This document shows, piece by piece, positions 51,600-63,960 of a stretch of 64,000 nucleotides of DNA. Each line of letters opens with the position of its first letter. The stretch's first letter is position 1. The notes below the pieces were generated by a model that searched no databases, was not told the DNA's origin, and saw only the letters and a program-made list of their open reading frames with translations. Position numbers and translations under genes: made by a program. The DNA lies in NCBI GenBank assembly GCA_014773175.1, contig VXCM01000952.1:124001-188000 (forward strand), given 5' to 3'. Origin of the DNA: Lucifuga dentata (Eukaryota > Chordata > Actinopteri > Ophidiiformes > Bythitidae).

Positions 51600-54500
51600 A
51601 TGGCCATTCACAGACTGTCCTTCAGACTGCGCCAAACGGTAAGCTCAGCATCAGATACATAACTTTCAGATATTTTTTCGATTTCTTTTAGATTTCTTTA
51701 CAAAATAATCCTGGAGTCATTATTAGTCATATTACAAGTCAACTCCTGCCTACAAAGCTGCCTTGTTTATTAACGGATGATAGGTAAAATGTGCTAATAG
51801 TGGGTTGTGATGATAAATGTTTGCAGATAACTCATGTAAGGAGCCTCCATAGCAGTGGATGTGGCCGGCTGCAGGAGGCTGTGGCTACGGAGTCAGAACC
51901 TGAGCCCTTCTCAGTTTTCAGGGCGCAGGAGAACGATCCTGTAAGTAGCCAAGCAAATGAAGCTTCACTGTTGCTGCACATTGCTTTGCACACTTTGATG
52001 TTCTTAGCTATCAACAAGCTGGTCTGTATTTGTGCAGTAGATTTGTGTTTTTTCAGCTATATGATGTACAGATTTGTATTATTCTGGCTGTGATGTCACT
52101 GTTCTCCTCTCCCCAGGCACATCAGTCACAGAAACATGTTGGCCAGTATTACACTGTACCTCCTGCACACATACCCTCTCTATTCCCTCACGGCCTCCCC
52201 AGGCGCTATCAACAACAGGTGTGTATGTATTTGCATGCAAGCTTAGAAAATTATAAGGTCTGTTAGCATATAGTCTTCAAATACTAAAATGCCAAGCTGT
52301 ATTACAATAATTTATATATGGCTTTAGGTGAAAACATTTAATGAGGCCTGTGTGATGGTGAGGCAGCCCGCACTGGAGGTCATCTCTTACCTGAAAAAAA
52401 CAGACTTCAGCAAACCTGCAGTACGATATTTGTTCTGTATCCTTCAAAGCACATGCATATACCCGTGGATGTATGCACACAATGACAGAATTCTTCCCTT
52501 GATGCTTGCGAATAAGCCTATTGTTGACCTTAACAAGCTGCTCAGATGGGTTGAAAGGAAGTGGAAAGACAATGTCTCTCTGTCACACAGTTCACTTCTG
52601 CTATGCACAAGAATGGCTGGTGCTGCATATACCCGATGGTGAGACAATCATGCACTCACACATGCCAAAAGGCTATCTGCTACCGCTGCAGAAGTATTTA
52701 GTGTGTAGAAGTAACACTCCTACATATTTTTTGTGTTTTCCTCATACAGCGCACCTCTGGGTGAAGAACTGTAAAGAACTGCTGCCCTCTTCTTATAATG
52801 CCTCTCGCTTTGACCAGCCATTACAGGCCACTGAGTGGTTACGCAACTTTAAAATTACCAATGAACACTTCCTCTCAAAGGTAAAGAGTTTTACACAGGG
52901 TCCTTCTAGAATTAACAAATAGAGTGTGTTTACATGGATTACAGTTTTCAGCTATTAAACAGATTTTGAAAATACTCTGATTAAGATGTTATTTAAACCT
53001 GAATTTGATATACGTGAATTTGATTTGTATATGTGGCATCATGTTTGTACAGGGTTTTTGTACAAACAAATCAAATTCTGTAGTGAGTGTTGAGCAAGTT
53101 CAGAATTTAAGTTTGAGACATATACCAGGTGATATAGAACAAGATGAGGAAAAAACAATTGTGTTCAATATCCCATGGTTCAGGTACTTCTGCATTTTAT
53201 AGCAACAAACTGTAGCACCCTGTTGTGATCCAAAAAACATACGTTTACATGAACGCTATATTGTGATTACTTGTTTGTGTTGTGATTAAGCTAATAATGT
53301 GAGTAAGGTGTATATATGGAAGGAATTAATAAGATTCTACAGTTCATCAAATATACATGACATGTTGCATAATCAACTGAAGAGTCCCAATTGAGGAAAT
53401 GCATGTAGCTTACTCAGATTATAATGTTTACATGCCTGAATAAATCTGTTTACAATTGCATAATCAAGGTCATTTAATTGGAGTAAGCTTACTCTGATTT
53501 ATGCTGATTTCAGTCGAATTATGGTGTTTATGTGACATTTTGAAAAAAAAAAATCAATTTATTGCTTTAATCTGACTATAATCAATGTTTTAACGTGCAT
53601 GCAAGTAAATGGGTTAGGGTAAGTGTCCACTAGTTAATGGAACTAATCTTTATGTAAGTCTTTGTTTTAACGTCATTGTTCCCGCCTAGTTAAAGACAAG
53701 TCAGCGCTATGTGTGGACAAAGAGAGAATTCACTGAGGAGGGACGGCCTCTAGGAGAGCTGGTGGATCAGGTGAGTCCTCTGCCTGCCTCCTGAAAGAGA
53801 AATGTTCACAGTGCTTTTGAGTGGGAGTTTGGAATCGTTCTTGCCTTTTGATTTTTCTGGATCTGAGTATTTATTTGTGCTCACTGGAGATGTGGTTTAT
53901 CCCACCATCCAAGACATTGTTGTCAGATTGTATTTTTATCTATTTCCTATTCTTTGCTGTGGCACTAACGCAGCTTCTCCACAGGGATCATTAAAGATTT
54001 ATTTTGTTACCGCACCTGTGCTTAGTGATAATCAATACAAGATGAACTGAGTGCAGTGAAGGATCAGCACAGTATTTTATACCACCTGCTGACAAAGAAA
54101 TGAACACTACATTTATGTGCAGCCTATGAATTTCTTACTTTTTCCAACCAGTCATCTTCCTCTGCTGCTGGTCACCATATCATTTACTGCAAAATAAGGA
54201 AAACTGAGAATGAGATGTTTGTGCTGCTGCATCATATCTGACTGTCTTGGCAAAGAAAATGAATTTTTGTCCCTGCTGGTGGTTAGCTTGTTGTAGGATG
54301 TCCCAATGTGCTTAGAGCTCAATAATGGCTAGCCTGCTGACAGCGTATTATAAGAAAAGTAGGTCAGGCTGACAGTTGTGGTTTTTTCCTCTCCTATTTA
54401 TCAGCTTTAGACCTGCTGTTAAGGCATCTGCATAAAACTGCTTAAATTGGAAGAAATGGTGCAGAAAATTACTGTTTACCACCGTGCTGGACCATAACCC

Positions 54501-56507
54501 AATAGGGCAGAGTTATGTATTATTTAATTTCCTAACATATTACATTGTCATTACATTTCTGATGTTGTTCCTTTTGCCGTGTCTGTGCTGTAGGGTATAT
54601 CCCGTGTGAAGAGCAGCAGTGATGTGGTGGGGGCGGTGATGAAGGAGCTGAGGCTCCAGAGCGGGCAGCCAGAGGCAGACTTCCGACTGGCAGTAGCTGT
54701 GGATGGAGTCAATGCTCTCTGGGGAAAATCCACCATCAAGAAGGAGGATAAGAGCCCTGTGAGGGGACACATTTATGATCCTGTCATTCCTCACACCTCT
54801 TCCCTACAGATGCCACAGATAGAATGTCTTATGTGTCTCTGTCACTGTTATCAGGTGGATCCAGAGGAGCTCACTTTGGTTTGTAACCTGAGGAAGCTGA
54901 TAAAGAATGACTGGGTGAGAATTTAGAAGAACGTATTAAAGCCTTTTAAGATTACCACAATTTCTTGAGAATTTTTCAGATTATTTCCCTTAACATCCTC
55001 TTTCTTATCTCAGCATGGAGGTGTCATCATTACTACTCTTTCTCAGACGGGTTCACTCTACACTCCAAAATCTGCCTACTTGCCTCAAGAGCTGCTGGGA
55101 GAGGTCAGGGTCACTTTTATTATACCCTATTATCTTCAGCTACTGCCCTCAAGTCTGTCGTTCCTTGTCTTTTCTAAATTTAGTCGTTAGTCAAGAAATT
55201 GCAAATGTGACCTCAAGCCTCCAGCTGAAGGTGGTATCATTCTACTCTTTGTGTCTCATGGGCAGAAGCTGTTTTTCACAAGGCATAAAGTTTAAGTTTT
55301 ATAAGATATAATGGCTATGTGTTATCATTGCTTTATGAGAGTATCTTAACTTGTTTTACTGTACAAATATTTCTTTGATGTTCAGTAATGTTGCCAGATC
55401 GCAGCTTAGTTATATGACAACTGTGAGAAATGATGCAGACAGAAAGAACTGGCTATTATTGGTCATTTGTTTAGTGCATACAAGCCTTTTTGTGCCAGTC
55501 AAGCTGATTGGCACAAAGGGAACACAGAAACTTATATTTCTGACCTAAAACAATATTGAGTCCTTGAATCTGAAAACAGCACCTGTCCTTTCTGCTGTTG
55601 TTAGATTTATTGAGTGATAAATATTGCATCTGTTGTGTTTATTGTGTTGTGTTATGAGGTGCCTTTGTCTCAGTGGATTATATTATTTATCTGAAAATGG
55701 CATGTCGCAAGATCAATTTCCTGATGGACCAATAAATCCTTCATCGCTAGCCACCCCTACACTAAAGCTTTATACAAGAATTAAACCATGAGACCCAAAG
55801 TAGGGTCATACAACATTCTTGTCTCGCCAAATGAAAAATATTGGCAATATAACTGCATCAAATATTAATCATTTAGATCTCTGGACCTGGACTGGACTGC
55901 AGCTAGTCTGTTTTTCATTTCTCCTCTCTGGTATCTGAATGGTATTGTTAATATCTGTTGGTTTGAATATGGGAATTGTGCCTTTGTTGTGAAGAGATGC
56001 ATTCAACATGAACGCTGAATATAAAATGACATCGATGTGATAATTTCTTTTTTTTAAAGGGATGATAAACACAAATGATAAAGTCCAACTCAGTGTAAAA
56101 GTCACCTGAAATTTATTTGATAAAGAACGTCATGTGAACATGTGTTTCAACATGTGGCTTCCATCAGATGTGATGTCTGACACACTGACTCTTTGTGTTT
56201 GCTTATCAGAAAGGATTTGACAGCATGGACCCGTTTGTCCCGGTGTCAGTCCCTAACTACAGCGAGAAAGAGTTTGAGAGTTGTTACCTGTACTACATTG
56301 ACCGTCACTGGCTACAGCATCCACAGAGTAAGCAACGATATGACTATGACTAATGTTTGCTGTATAAAATGACATTTAGATAATGTTTCTTTTTAGTAAC
56401 TGAAGTTTTTGTCTTCATTAGGCCAAACGGAGGACGGGAAGAAAGAACTTATCTTTTTGAGCAACAGAAATCCATCTATGTTGGAGAGAGTTTGTGCCTT
56501 CTTGTGA
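51600..56507 (+). CDS. dap3: DAP3 / mitochondrial ribosomal protein S29 (complete)
   Basis: Coding exons: 51600-51638, 51827-51940, 52117-52218, 52328-52436, 52546-52638, 52750-52880, 53690-53770, 54594-54758, 54855-54914, 55014-55103, 56210-56327, 56422-56507; 395 aa (human 398). It is a GTP-binding component of the mitochondrial small ribosomal subunit, also linked to apoptosis. A basic N-terminus ([13 protein letters not shown]) fits a mitochondrial presequence. The P-loop GLKGSGKT is at residues 123-130; conserved blocks are [61 protein letters not shown] and [16 protein letters not shown]. Human DAP3 has GEKGTGKT at the P-loop. A longer 5' UTR or an upstream non-coding exon near 51240-51410 is likely. 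Polyadenylation signal AATAAA is at 56633-56638. Confidence 0.95.
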
Positions 56508-56632
56508 AGTCACAAAGACCTCTCACACACACATTCGTTATATACTGATGTCCTGAAAATACAAAAACACAAAGTACAATATCTTTTAAAGTATATAATC
56601 TGTAAATTATGATGCCTGTATGTTTCTTTCAT

Positions 56633-56638
56633 AATAAA
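56633..56638 (+). terminator. putative dap3 polyadenylation signal
   Basis: AATAAA 126 bases after the dap3 stop. Confidence 0.7.
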
Positions 56639-56837
56639 ATGAAAAAGTATTGTGTCTTTTAAGTAATGTCTCTTAAAAGTAATTTATTTTATAAGCTGAC
56701 ATTGTTAAACAACGAAGGACTGTGAAATAGTTCAAGTATTAATTTCCCCACACATTCTGATATTTATAAACATGTTTTGGATCTATCTATATATATAGAT
56801 GATACAGCGCCACCTGGCTGCGGATACTGATTATTGT

Positions 56838-56865
56838 TCATGTGACAGTTTCCGAGGTCACGTGA
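56838..56865 (+). promoter_or_regulatory. CLEAR-like E-box pair upstream of gba1
   Basis: TCATGTGAC (56838-56846, M-box type) and GTCACGTGA (56857-56865, CLEAR type) lie just before the proposed gba1 5' exon, which ends at the donor CCCAG|GTGAGA (57001/57002). TFEB/TFE3 bind such sites in lysosomal genes, GBA1 included. The motif match is seen; occupancy is inferred. Confidence 0.6.
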
Positions 56866-57212
56866 TTGTCAAAGTCCAATAATGTTGCTGAAAGAAACGG
56901 AAACGCTGCTGTGCTAATTTGGACAAACTTAATCTGACTGGAGATTGTGAACATGTAAACGCCCACAGGACAAGTCAGAGTTTGTTCCACGATCCTCCCA
57001 GGTGAGATAATTTCCTCTGAAGTGCTGCACAGATGAGCTGACGCAGTGGTTCACAAAGGAATGTGTGTGTCAGCAAAATGAGTTGGTTGTGAATTGAATG
57101 TGGTTTCATGTTTTACGTGCAGCTTGATCCTTCTTTGGTTGGTGTTAAATCACATTTGAACATACAGTTACTGGATATAAATTTAAGTGGATCTACTTTG
57201 TTTACAGATAAA

Positions 57213-58146
57213 ATGGCGTTGTCATTGCCATCATCAGTCTTTCTGGCCCTTGTTTTCCTCGCAGCAGTTGTGAACTTTTCCACAGGTAACTAACAAAAAC
57301 AGCAAAATACAATGACATGTTAATTTCAACTTACCTGTTTTCTGTTACAGCCACACTAATACACACGTGCTTCCTGTTTTGCAGCTTGCATTTTAAGTAA
57401 AACACAAAACCTCTTGTGATTTATTCTCTTTCCAGGACACATTGAGTGTACTGCTCGTTACTTTGGCCTTGACTCAGTGGTGTGTGAGTGTAATTCAACC
57501 TACTGTGACAGTATTGGGTCAGTCACTTTGCCCCCGCTGGGTCAGTACTCATCCTACCTGAGCAGCATGGCTGGCAGTAGACTAGAGGAGACTCGGGGTC
57601 AGGTCCATGTGAACAGCACCTGGGCAGGTGGGTTGTGGTGCAGAAATAGAATTGCTTCTTTACAGAGTTGTACTTGTCATCTCTTTCTTAACAGTCTCTT
57701 TGTGCTCTCTTGTCTCGTTCAGGCCTCAGGTTGACCATTGTTCCCTATCAGAAGTACCAGAAGATCAGGGGCTTTGGCGGAGCGATGACGGATGCAGCAG
57801 CTATTAACATTCTTTCCCTGTCTCCTGGCAGCCAGGACCAGCTGTTACGACAGTACTTTTCCAATGAAGGTGTGTGTTAATGAATGTAAACACAAAGAAA
57901 AGCATCAGAATCAGTCGAGCATAACTCACAGCAGTTGTGTGTCTGGCAGGTATCAGCTACAGTGTGGTGCGAGTGCCCATGGCCAGCTGTGACTTCTCCA
58001 CTCGTCTGTACACCTACGCTGACACACCTGAAGACTACAACCTGGACAACTTCACGCTGGCCCCTGAGGACATCAAAATGAAGGTCCCCTGTCTCTCATA
58101 CAATTTTCATCAATCAATCCCTCTTTTTTCCAATCTTCACCTCTTC

Positions 58147-58207
<61 letters not shown>

Positions 58208-60137
58208 CACACACAGATCCCTCTCCTGCAGCGTGCCCAGGCCATGTCTCCTCAACCCCTGTCTCTGCTGGCCAGTGCCTGGAGTGCCCCTGCTTGGCTA
58301 AAAACTAATGGTGCCCTGATAGGAAAAGGCTCACTCAAGGGCCAGCCTGGAGGCAAGGAGCATAAAACCTGGGCTCAGTACTATATCAGGTGAAATACGT
58401 GGCCTTACCTCAATGAGTGTCACACCTCAATGATTCTGGGTACAAGATGAGTTTAACTCTACTGATTGCTTTTGTGTCTTTGCTTTCAGGTTCCTTGAGG
58501 AATATGCTAAATATAACTTATCCTTCTGGGCACTGACCACAGGAAATGAGCCCTCTGCTGGACAGATGACAAACTACAGGTCCTTCATCACATGCTGTTA
58601 TAGTCAAATATAAAGATGTGAAAACAAATCTTAAACATCTCCATGGCTCCTAAAATTTAGAAGAGTGAGAAGTATGTTTGTTAAATGCAGTTTTCAGGCT
58701 TTGGGCTTCACTCCTGAGGAACAGAGGGATTGGGTGGCTCTGGACCTGGGCCCTGCCCTACATGCTTCTTCATACCAGCACACACACGTCCTCATACTGG
58801 ACGATAACCGCCTGCTGCTGCCTCACTGGGCTAAAGTGGTGAGTCAGAGGACAGAGAGAAAGGCCACAGCCAACTTAAACAAAATTAAACAAAAATCCAT
58901 ACACTTTACATACAATCCATACATACATACAATCCATATTTCATCATTGTACATTATATAAACCTTTTGCTTGTGTCTTCTAGGTCCTAAATGATGTACA
59001 TGCAGGAAGATACATTCATGGTGTGGCAGTTCACTGGTACATGGACGACTTTGTGCCTGCTGCACTAAGCCTGGGCACCACCCATCACCTCTACCCAGAG
59101 TATTATTTGTTTGGCACCGAGGCTTGTGCTGGCTGGACTGGATTAGACAGAGGGGTGAAGCTGGGTAGCTGGGAGAGGGCTGAGCATTATGCACACGACA
59201 TTATACAGGTAATATTTATGAAAGCTATGCTTGTTCAGTCAAATCCACTGTAGCAAATGTAAGATGTGGCATGCTCTGAGCTGTTCCATGAACCGTGCTG
59301 CAGCGCAGGGTTAGAAGTCACATGTGCCACGCAAACTCCAGAAACTACCAAGGCAAGCTGAAACTGGTCCTTTGTTTCTTCTTTTCTTTCTGCCTCAAAG
59401 GAAATTGGACTCCCCTTCACTCCATGTTTTGCATGAATGCATTCATTATCTGGACATCTTAATAATCAGGAGCAATTTTACGCAAATGTGTTATTTATTT
59501 GACTTTTAAACAAGAAGCGTCAGCTTAGTGGATTCATTTAAACTTGGTTATCTTATACCTGGATGACTTAGATGAATCTACTAGCTGCCTGTTACTATTT
59601 TCTCCACTACAGGACTTAAATCATTATGTGGTGGGCTGGACTGACTGGAATTTGGTGTTGGACCAGACTGGTGGACCAAACTGGGTTAAGAACTTTGTGG
59701 ACAGCCCTGTTATAGTAGATGCACAGCATGATGTTTTCTACAAGCAGCCAACCTTCTACAGCATGGCCCACTTCAGGTAGCATACTGATTCTGCCAGATC
59801 TCTGGATCTAGTCAGTGTGGTCTTTGTACACATAGAATGACATATTTAATGCAGGCTGTCAATGAATTCTATTAACTCCACATAAATCAACTTTCACAGT
59901 AAGTTCCTGTGGGAGGGGTCTCAAAGAGTGGGCGTGTCTGTCAGCCAGGAAACAGTCCTGGAGTTCTCCGCCTTCATCAGACCAGATGGCTCAGTAGTGC
60001 TCATTATACTCAACAGGTCATCATCAGTGATCCAGTTTGAAGTTTGGGATCCTGTTGTGGGCTACATCCCTTCAACTGCTCCAGCTCATTCTTTAAACAC
60101 ACTGGCATGGAACACAGTGATCAATAATACAAATTAA
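57213..60137 (+). CDS. gba1: Lysosomal acid glucosylceramidase (GBA1, GH30; complete)
   Basis: Coding exons: 57213-57285, 57436-57627, 57723-57869, 57950-58083, 58217-58389, 58490-58579, 58691-58838, 58984-59208, 59613-59776, 59900-60137; 527 aa (human 536). It hydrolyses glucosylceramide in lysosomes with saposin C. Residues 1-24 form a signal peptide ([20 protein letters not shown]). Hallmarks: [73 protein letters not shown]. The acid/base Glu is E260 in GNEPSAG and the nucleophile E365 in GTEACAG, followed by [11 protein letters not shown]. Several NxS/T sequons (NST, NFT) suit a glycosylated enzyme. Human has GBA1 exon structure with an extra intron near VVVLN|RSS; here that region is one exon. 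An upstream in-frame ATG (57108) lies in the 5' intron and is not used. Confidence 0.96.
58150..58199. repeat. (TC)n microsatellite in gba1 intron
   Basis: About 25 TC units in the 133-bp intron before the exon at 58217, serving as part of its pyrimidine tract. Confidence 0.95.
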
Positions 60138-61737
60138 TATTTGTTTCAGCTATCCATTACAGAAGTCTTCACACACAATTTAAAAGATCAAAGTAAGTCT
60201 TTACTGTTTGAGCCTGCTTGTTACCATAGCAGTTATTACTTTGATCCTTTTCAGCATCAAGCAGCTCTGCACGTCTTTTACTAACTGTTGCAAGATCGTT
60301 TTATCATGAAGTCCTCAACATTATCAGTGATTACAATTAGTCACCTAAGCAAACAGGAGGTTTCTAAACCCATGCAATTTTTTAATCGAAAAATTCTGTT
60401 TTTCTGCTCTGATTGTCTTCAGGAATAGTACTTGAAATTAATGAGTGTATCACAATATCACGTCTAAAGAAATCATAACTGTACCTAATATGTAAATGCC
60501 TTTTGCTGTTTATACTATTTATAATTTAAATAAAACATGTTCATTCAGTGGTAGTCTAAAGTATTCTTTGTCCAGCCTTATAAAATAATTGAACAATATG
60601 TAAAAATAAAACTTTACAGCTGTTTTTTTTTTTTTTATTACATCATAGACATTTTCCCATATATATAATATACATAGTTTGATAACCAGGTATTTCACAT
60701 TTGCATCTCCATTCTCAATGATTTTTTTTCGTTTGCAAACCATAAAGTGTCAGACTAAAATTATTTACATCAAAAAGAAGACGATAAAAATGGTAAATGA
60801 AAGGCAAACAGAGTGGTAAAATTAGAGGGATGTCATTTGTTGATTTTATATACAGCAGGAGGGCTACGATGAAATCTAAAGCATTAGATAATGGGCCTTG
60901 GCCCTTTTCATTCCCTACTGGGCACGTTCATCCTTTCGCTACAGATGAAAAAACTCCCAAATGATATAAGGAGTCCTTTCTTTCATTTAACATCACAGTT
61001 CCAATCTGTGGCCATTACACAGCAGCCAATCTACATACTTCCTATAAAATACTGTTGCATTCTTTTGTTGAAGTACATTAGAGGGGTGGACACAATAACA
61101 AGAACACTTGTGCACAACGGTGCAATCCAGTACAATACCACCCCTAACGTAGAGTTCATTCAGCACCTTTCACAAAATCAATAAAAACTTTATAATCTTC
61201 TCAAAGTTTGTATTTATTGCTGGTTACTGTATTGGATGTGTTCATGTTGTTGTTTCCATCCCAAAAGTGAAAGCAACGGCTCTTCTGTCCGATGTGGACC
61301 ATATGCCTTACAGGGCTCAGTAGCAGTAAAGCAAATTGTCGGGTGAGTAAAGTGGGCAGGGTTGCTTTAGGATATGAAGTCTGGCTTTTCCCCATAATAA
61401 TGTATTGCAGCAGTGCATTTCCAGAGAGATGTAGGAGATTGGGTGAGAAGTGGAAGCAGAGAACACATGGGCCTCATCAATCGAGGCTGGTTTGTTGTGA
61501 TTAGGCAAAAGAGACCTAGTGGAGATCCCAAATTACTGTTAAGACATCTGCATTCTGTATACTTGTTTGAGGAGAAAGTCATTAAAATAGACAAAAAAAA
61601 AAAAAAAAAANAAAAAAAAAAAAAAAAATCAGACAGATGATTATGACTGCAACAAAGGTGGACAGAGGAGAGAGAAGCATTATGTCTTCTCCGTTTATGT
61701 AGATGAATAGAATGAAGGAATGAAACAGGTGGGTGTC
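60138..61737. other. Converging gba1 and rnf115 3' UTRs
   Basis: The gba1 AATAAA is at 60529-60534. A minus-strand signal (AATAAA, 61218-61213) may end rnf115. A poly-A tract with N at 61611 (61593-61627) is an assembly gap. No coding exon is recognised. Confidence 0.55.
60529..60534 (+). terminator. putative gba1 polyadenylation signal
   Basis: AATAAA about 390 bases after the gba1 stop. Confidence 0.55.
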
Positions 61738-63960
61738 TCAAAAGGACCATCTCTCCTGTGTGCGAGGGTCCATGGAGAGGGATGGGGACTCTGACGATGG
61801 GGGTTGGCTGCTGCTGTTTTCACCATTCAAACTCTTCCTACACACTGGACATGTGTCATGCTGTTTGGTGAGAGAAATGCAGGAAACAGCTTTGAACAGT
61901 TTTCTAGAGGGTTTCTTGTTGTAGACCTATTTTTCACAGTACTCAGGTTATTCCTTGGCTTCAAATGCTATGAGTTTATGAATCATTATGGGACTTTAGT
62001 CTTTGGGTATTCATTTAGCAGAAGCGATAATTAAACTTGGCCTGATGTTTCTATGATTACCAGGGGAACGCAAGCATGCACTCTAATTTCTTTCTGTTTT
62101 AATGTAGTGAGGAGCATCATCTAGGATCATTGTCCTTTGACATAGTCTACAAAGTTCTGCCTGTCTTGCTGAAACTCACCATTTCCAGCCATGGCACTAT
62201 ACAGTCTGAATGAAAGAAGTGGTTACAAGGTAGCTGTCTGACAGGCTCTCCCACTGTAAAATCCTCTTTACACACTGGGCATTCCATACTGCAGTCTACA
62301 GGGGAGAAGAGAGAAATGTGAATTTTATGTTGTTTACCTGATATCAGCACCCTGATGATCTTTACTGGTAATCATCAGTCATTTGGTAATGACTTAAGAA
62401 TTACTTGCATTGCAATTTACTGCACAGCTGGATTTTTTTTTTTTTTTTTTTTTTTTTTTGAGAAGACAGTCACGGGACCATTAACATCACATTTTGATCC
62501 CCACAGAAATTAAGCACGGTCTCACTAACGACTAAAGATGCTGAAGCAAAAGCTGTTGGTCTGAGGACTGAAAAAAAGCTCAGTGAGATATACAAATCTT
62601 TACCCCATTAACGTACAGTAGCTCTCGACAGCCCTGCAAAAGCTGTGCAGCTTAGGTAAGTGCCTAGTAATAGTTGAGGGAGAAACAGGGCAGCAAAGAC
62701 GAAGTAGTCAAGAAAAGTAGATCAGACCTGCTTGTTCCTGAGAAATAGTGACAGTTGGGAGTGAAGAGATCTTCTCTTTCTCCGCTGGAGGAGGCCCCGT
62801 GTTCTCCAACTGACCTAATAACTACATACAAACACACACACCTGTACACTGAATGAAAATTAAAGGTGACGGGGTCAAAAAAATGGTATTAGTTTATATT
62901 AAGTTTGTTTTACCTGTGTTATCACAGCATCTAACCCTCCCTGCCCCCACGCGTAGTCCCCTGGGTTAGAGTGCAGCATTCCTGTCCTGAAAGACACACC
63001 AACACCACAAGTTAAAAACAGATTTTACATTTTCTGATTTGACTCAACCACCTTCCCTCTCACTTACCATGAAAGGGGAGGTGAGCCAGGGACTCCAGAG
63101 TTGGCAAATAGGCCAGCAAGAAACTGTTGTACAATCCTGAGGGTGAGAGAGAGACAACATCATCAAAAACAAGGACATTGAGAGTTTATGTGCACAAATA
63201 GAACTGTCATGATTATAAGTGGGACTATGCAAGGCAGACAGAGAGAGCAGAGTGGACAGTCAGGGAGACTGACGGATGAGTGTGTCACTCTGAGGTTGAA
63301 CCACTCTGTTACTCACCCTTCCACAGCAGGCGAGCGGTCTGGCCTGCTGCTGCCTCTGGACCGATATCTCCTCTGGCTATGCAGGCGAGGGGGACGTCCT
63401 GGTGCCCAGTGTTCTCCAGCACCAAACAGGCCTCCCATAGTTCCCCCTAAGCCTGCCGGGACTGAGCCCCCGATTGGTCCCCCTCCCAACCCCCTTAGGC
63501 CACTAAGACCTCCCAAGCCCCTTCCAGGGAGCCGTGGCTCTGTGTCAGGGCTGTCACCATCTGCTGCAAATGGCCGGTCCACATAGAGCTGGTCCCACAG
63601 CTACAGGAAAGACAGGCCACGTGATTGAACAGGAAGGGATTTTCAGATGTACAAAGTGGGAGCAAGGATGAGAAAGCAAACAGCACAATGAAATATGAAA
63701 GAAAAAAGAAAGCAATCATGCAACAGGGAAATTAAGGAAGGGGGTTAAGTAAATGCGAGTGGAGAGTTTGGTAGAAAAGGGGGGAAAAAAGACTCTTAGG
63801 TAAGCAAAACATAGACCACAATTACCCCAAACTCTACCTTCTGTTCCCCATAATCCCCCTGTACAACTCTTACCTCTGCAAACTGTGTGGCTGGGTCATC
63901 TATCCCGTTAGCACCACCCCCTGTTGTAAATGGCCGGTCCAAAAAGAGCAGGTGCCATAG
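61738..63960 (-). CDS. rnf115: RNF115 (BCA2/Rabring7) RING-H2 ubiquitin ligase, 3' part
   Basis: Minus-strand exons: 63960-63874, 63600-63317, 63136-63068, 62986-62914, 62821-62728, 62295-62180, 61860-61738; 281 codons of C-terminal protein, all in phase. RNF115 is an E3 ligase acting on EGFR and Rab7 trafficking. Seen: PATQFAE and [11 protein letters not shown] (human HFAE|LWGHL), [76 protein letters not shown], then the RING-H2: [44 protein letters not shown], ending RWSF. NGE after the RING and the RWSF end (human RWTF) favour RNF115 over RNF126. The N-terminal zinc-finger exon lies beyond the window. The last exon seen repeats part of its neighbour and lies next to an N, so its 5' end is unreliable. 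Confidence 0.9.

Noticed and set aside
57108..57212. Upstream in-frame extension of the gba1 start
   Set aside because: It lies in the 5' intron before the acceptor at 57207; the ATG at 57213 gives a standard signal peptide.
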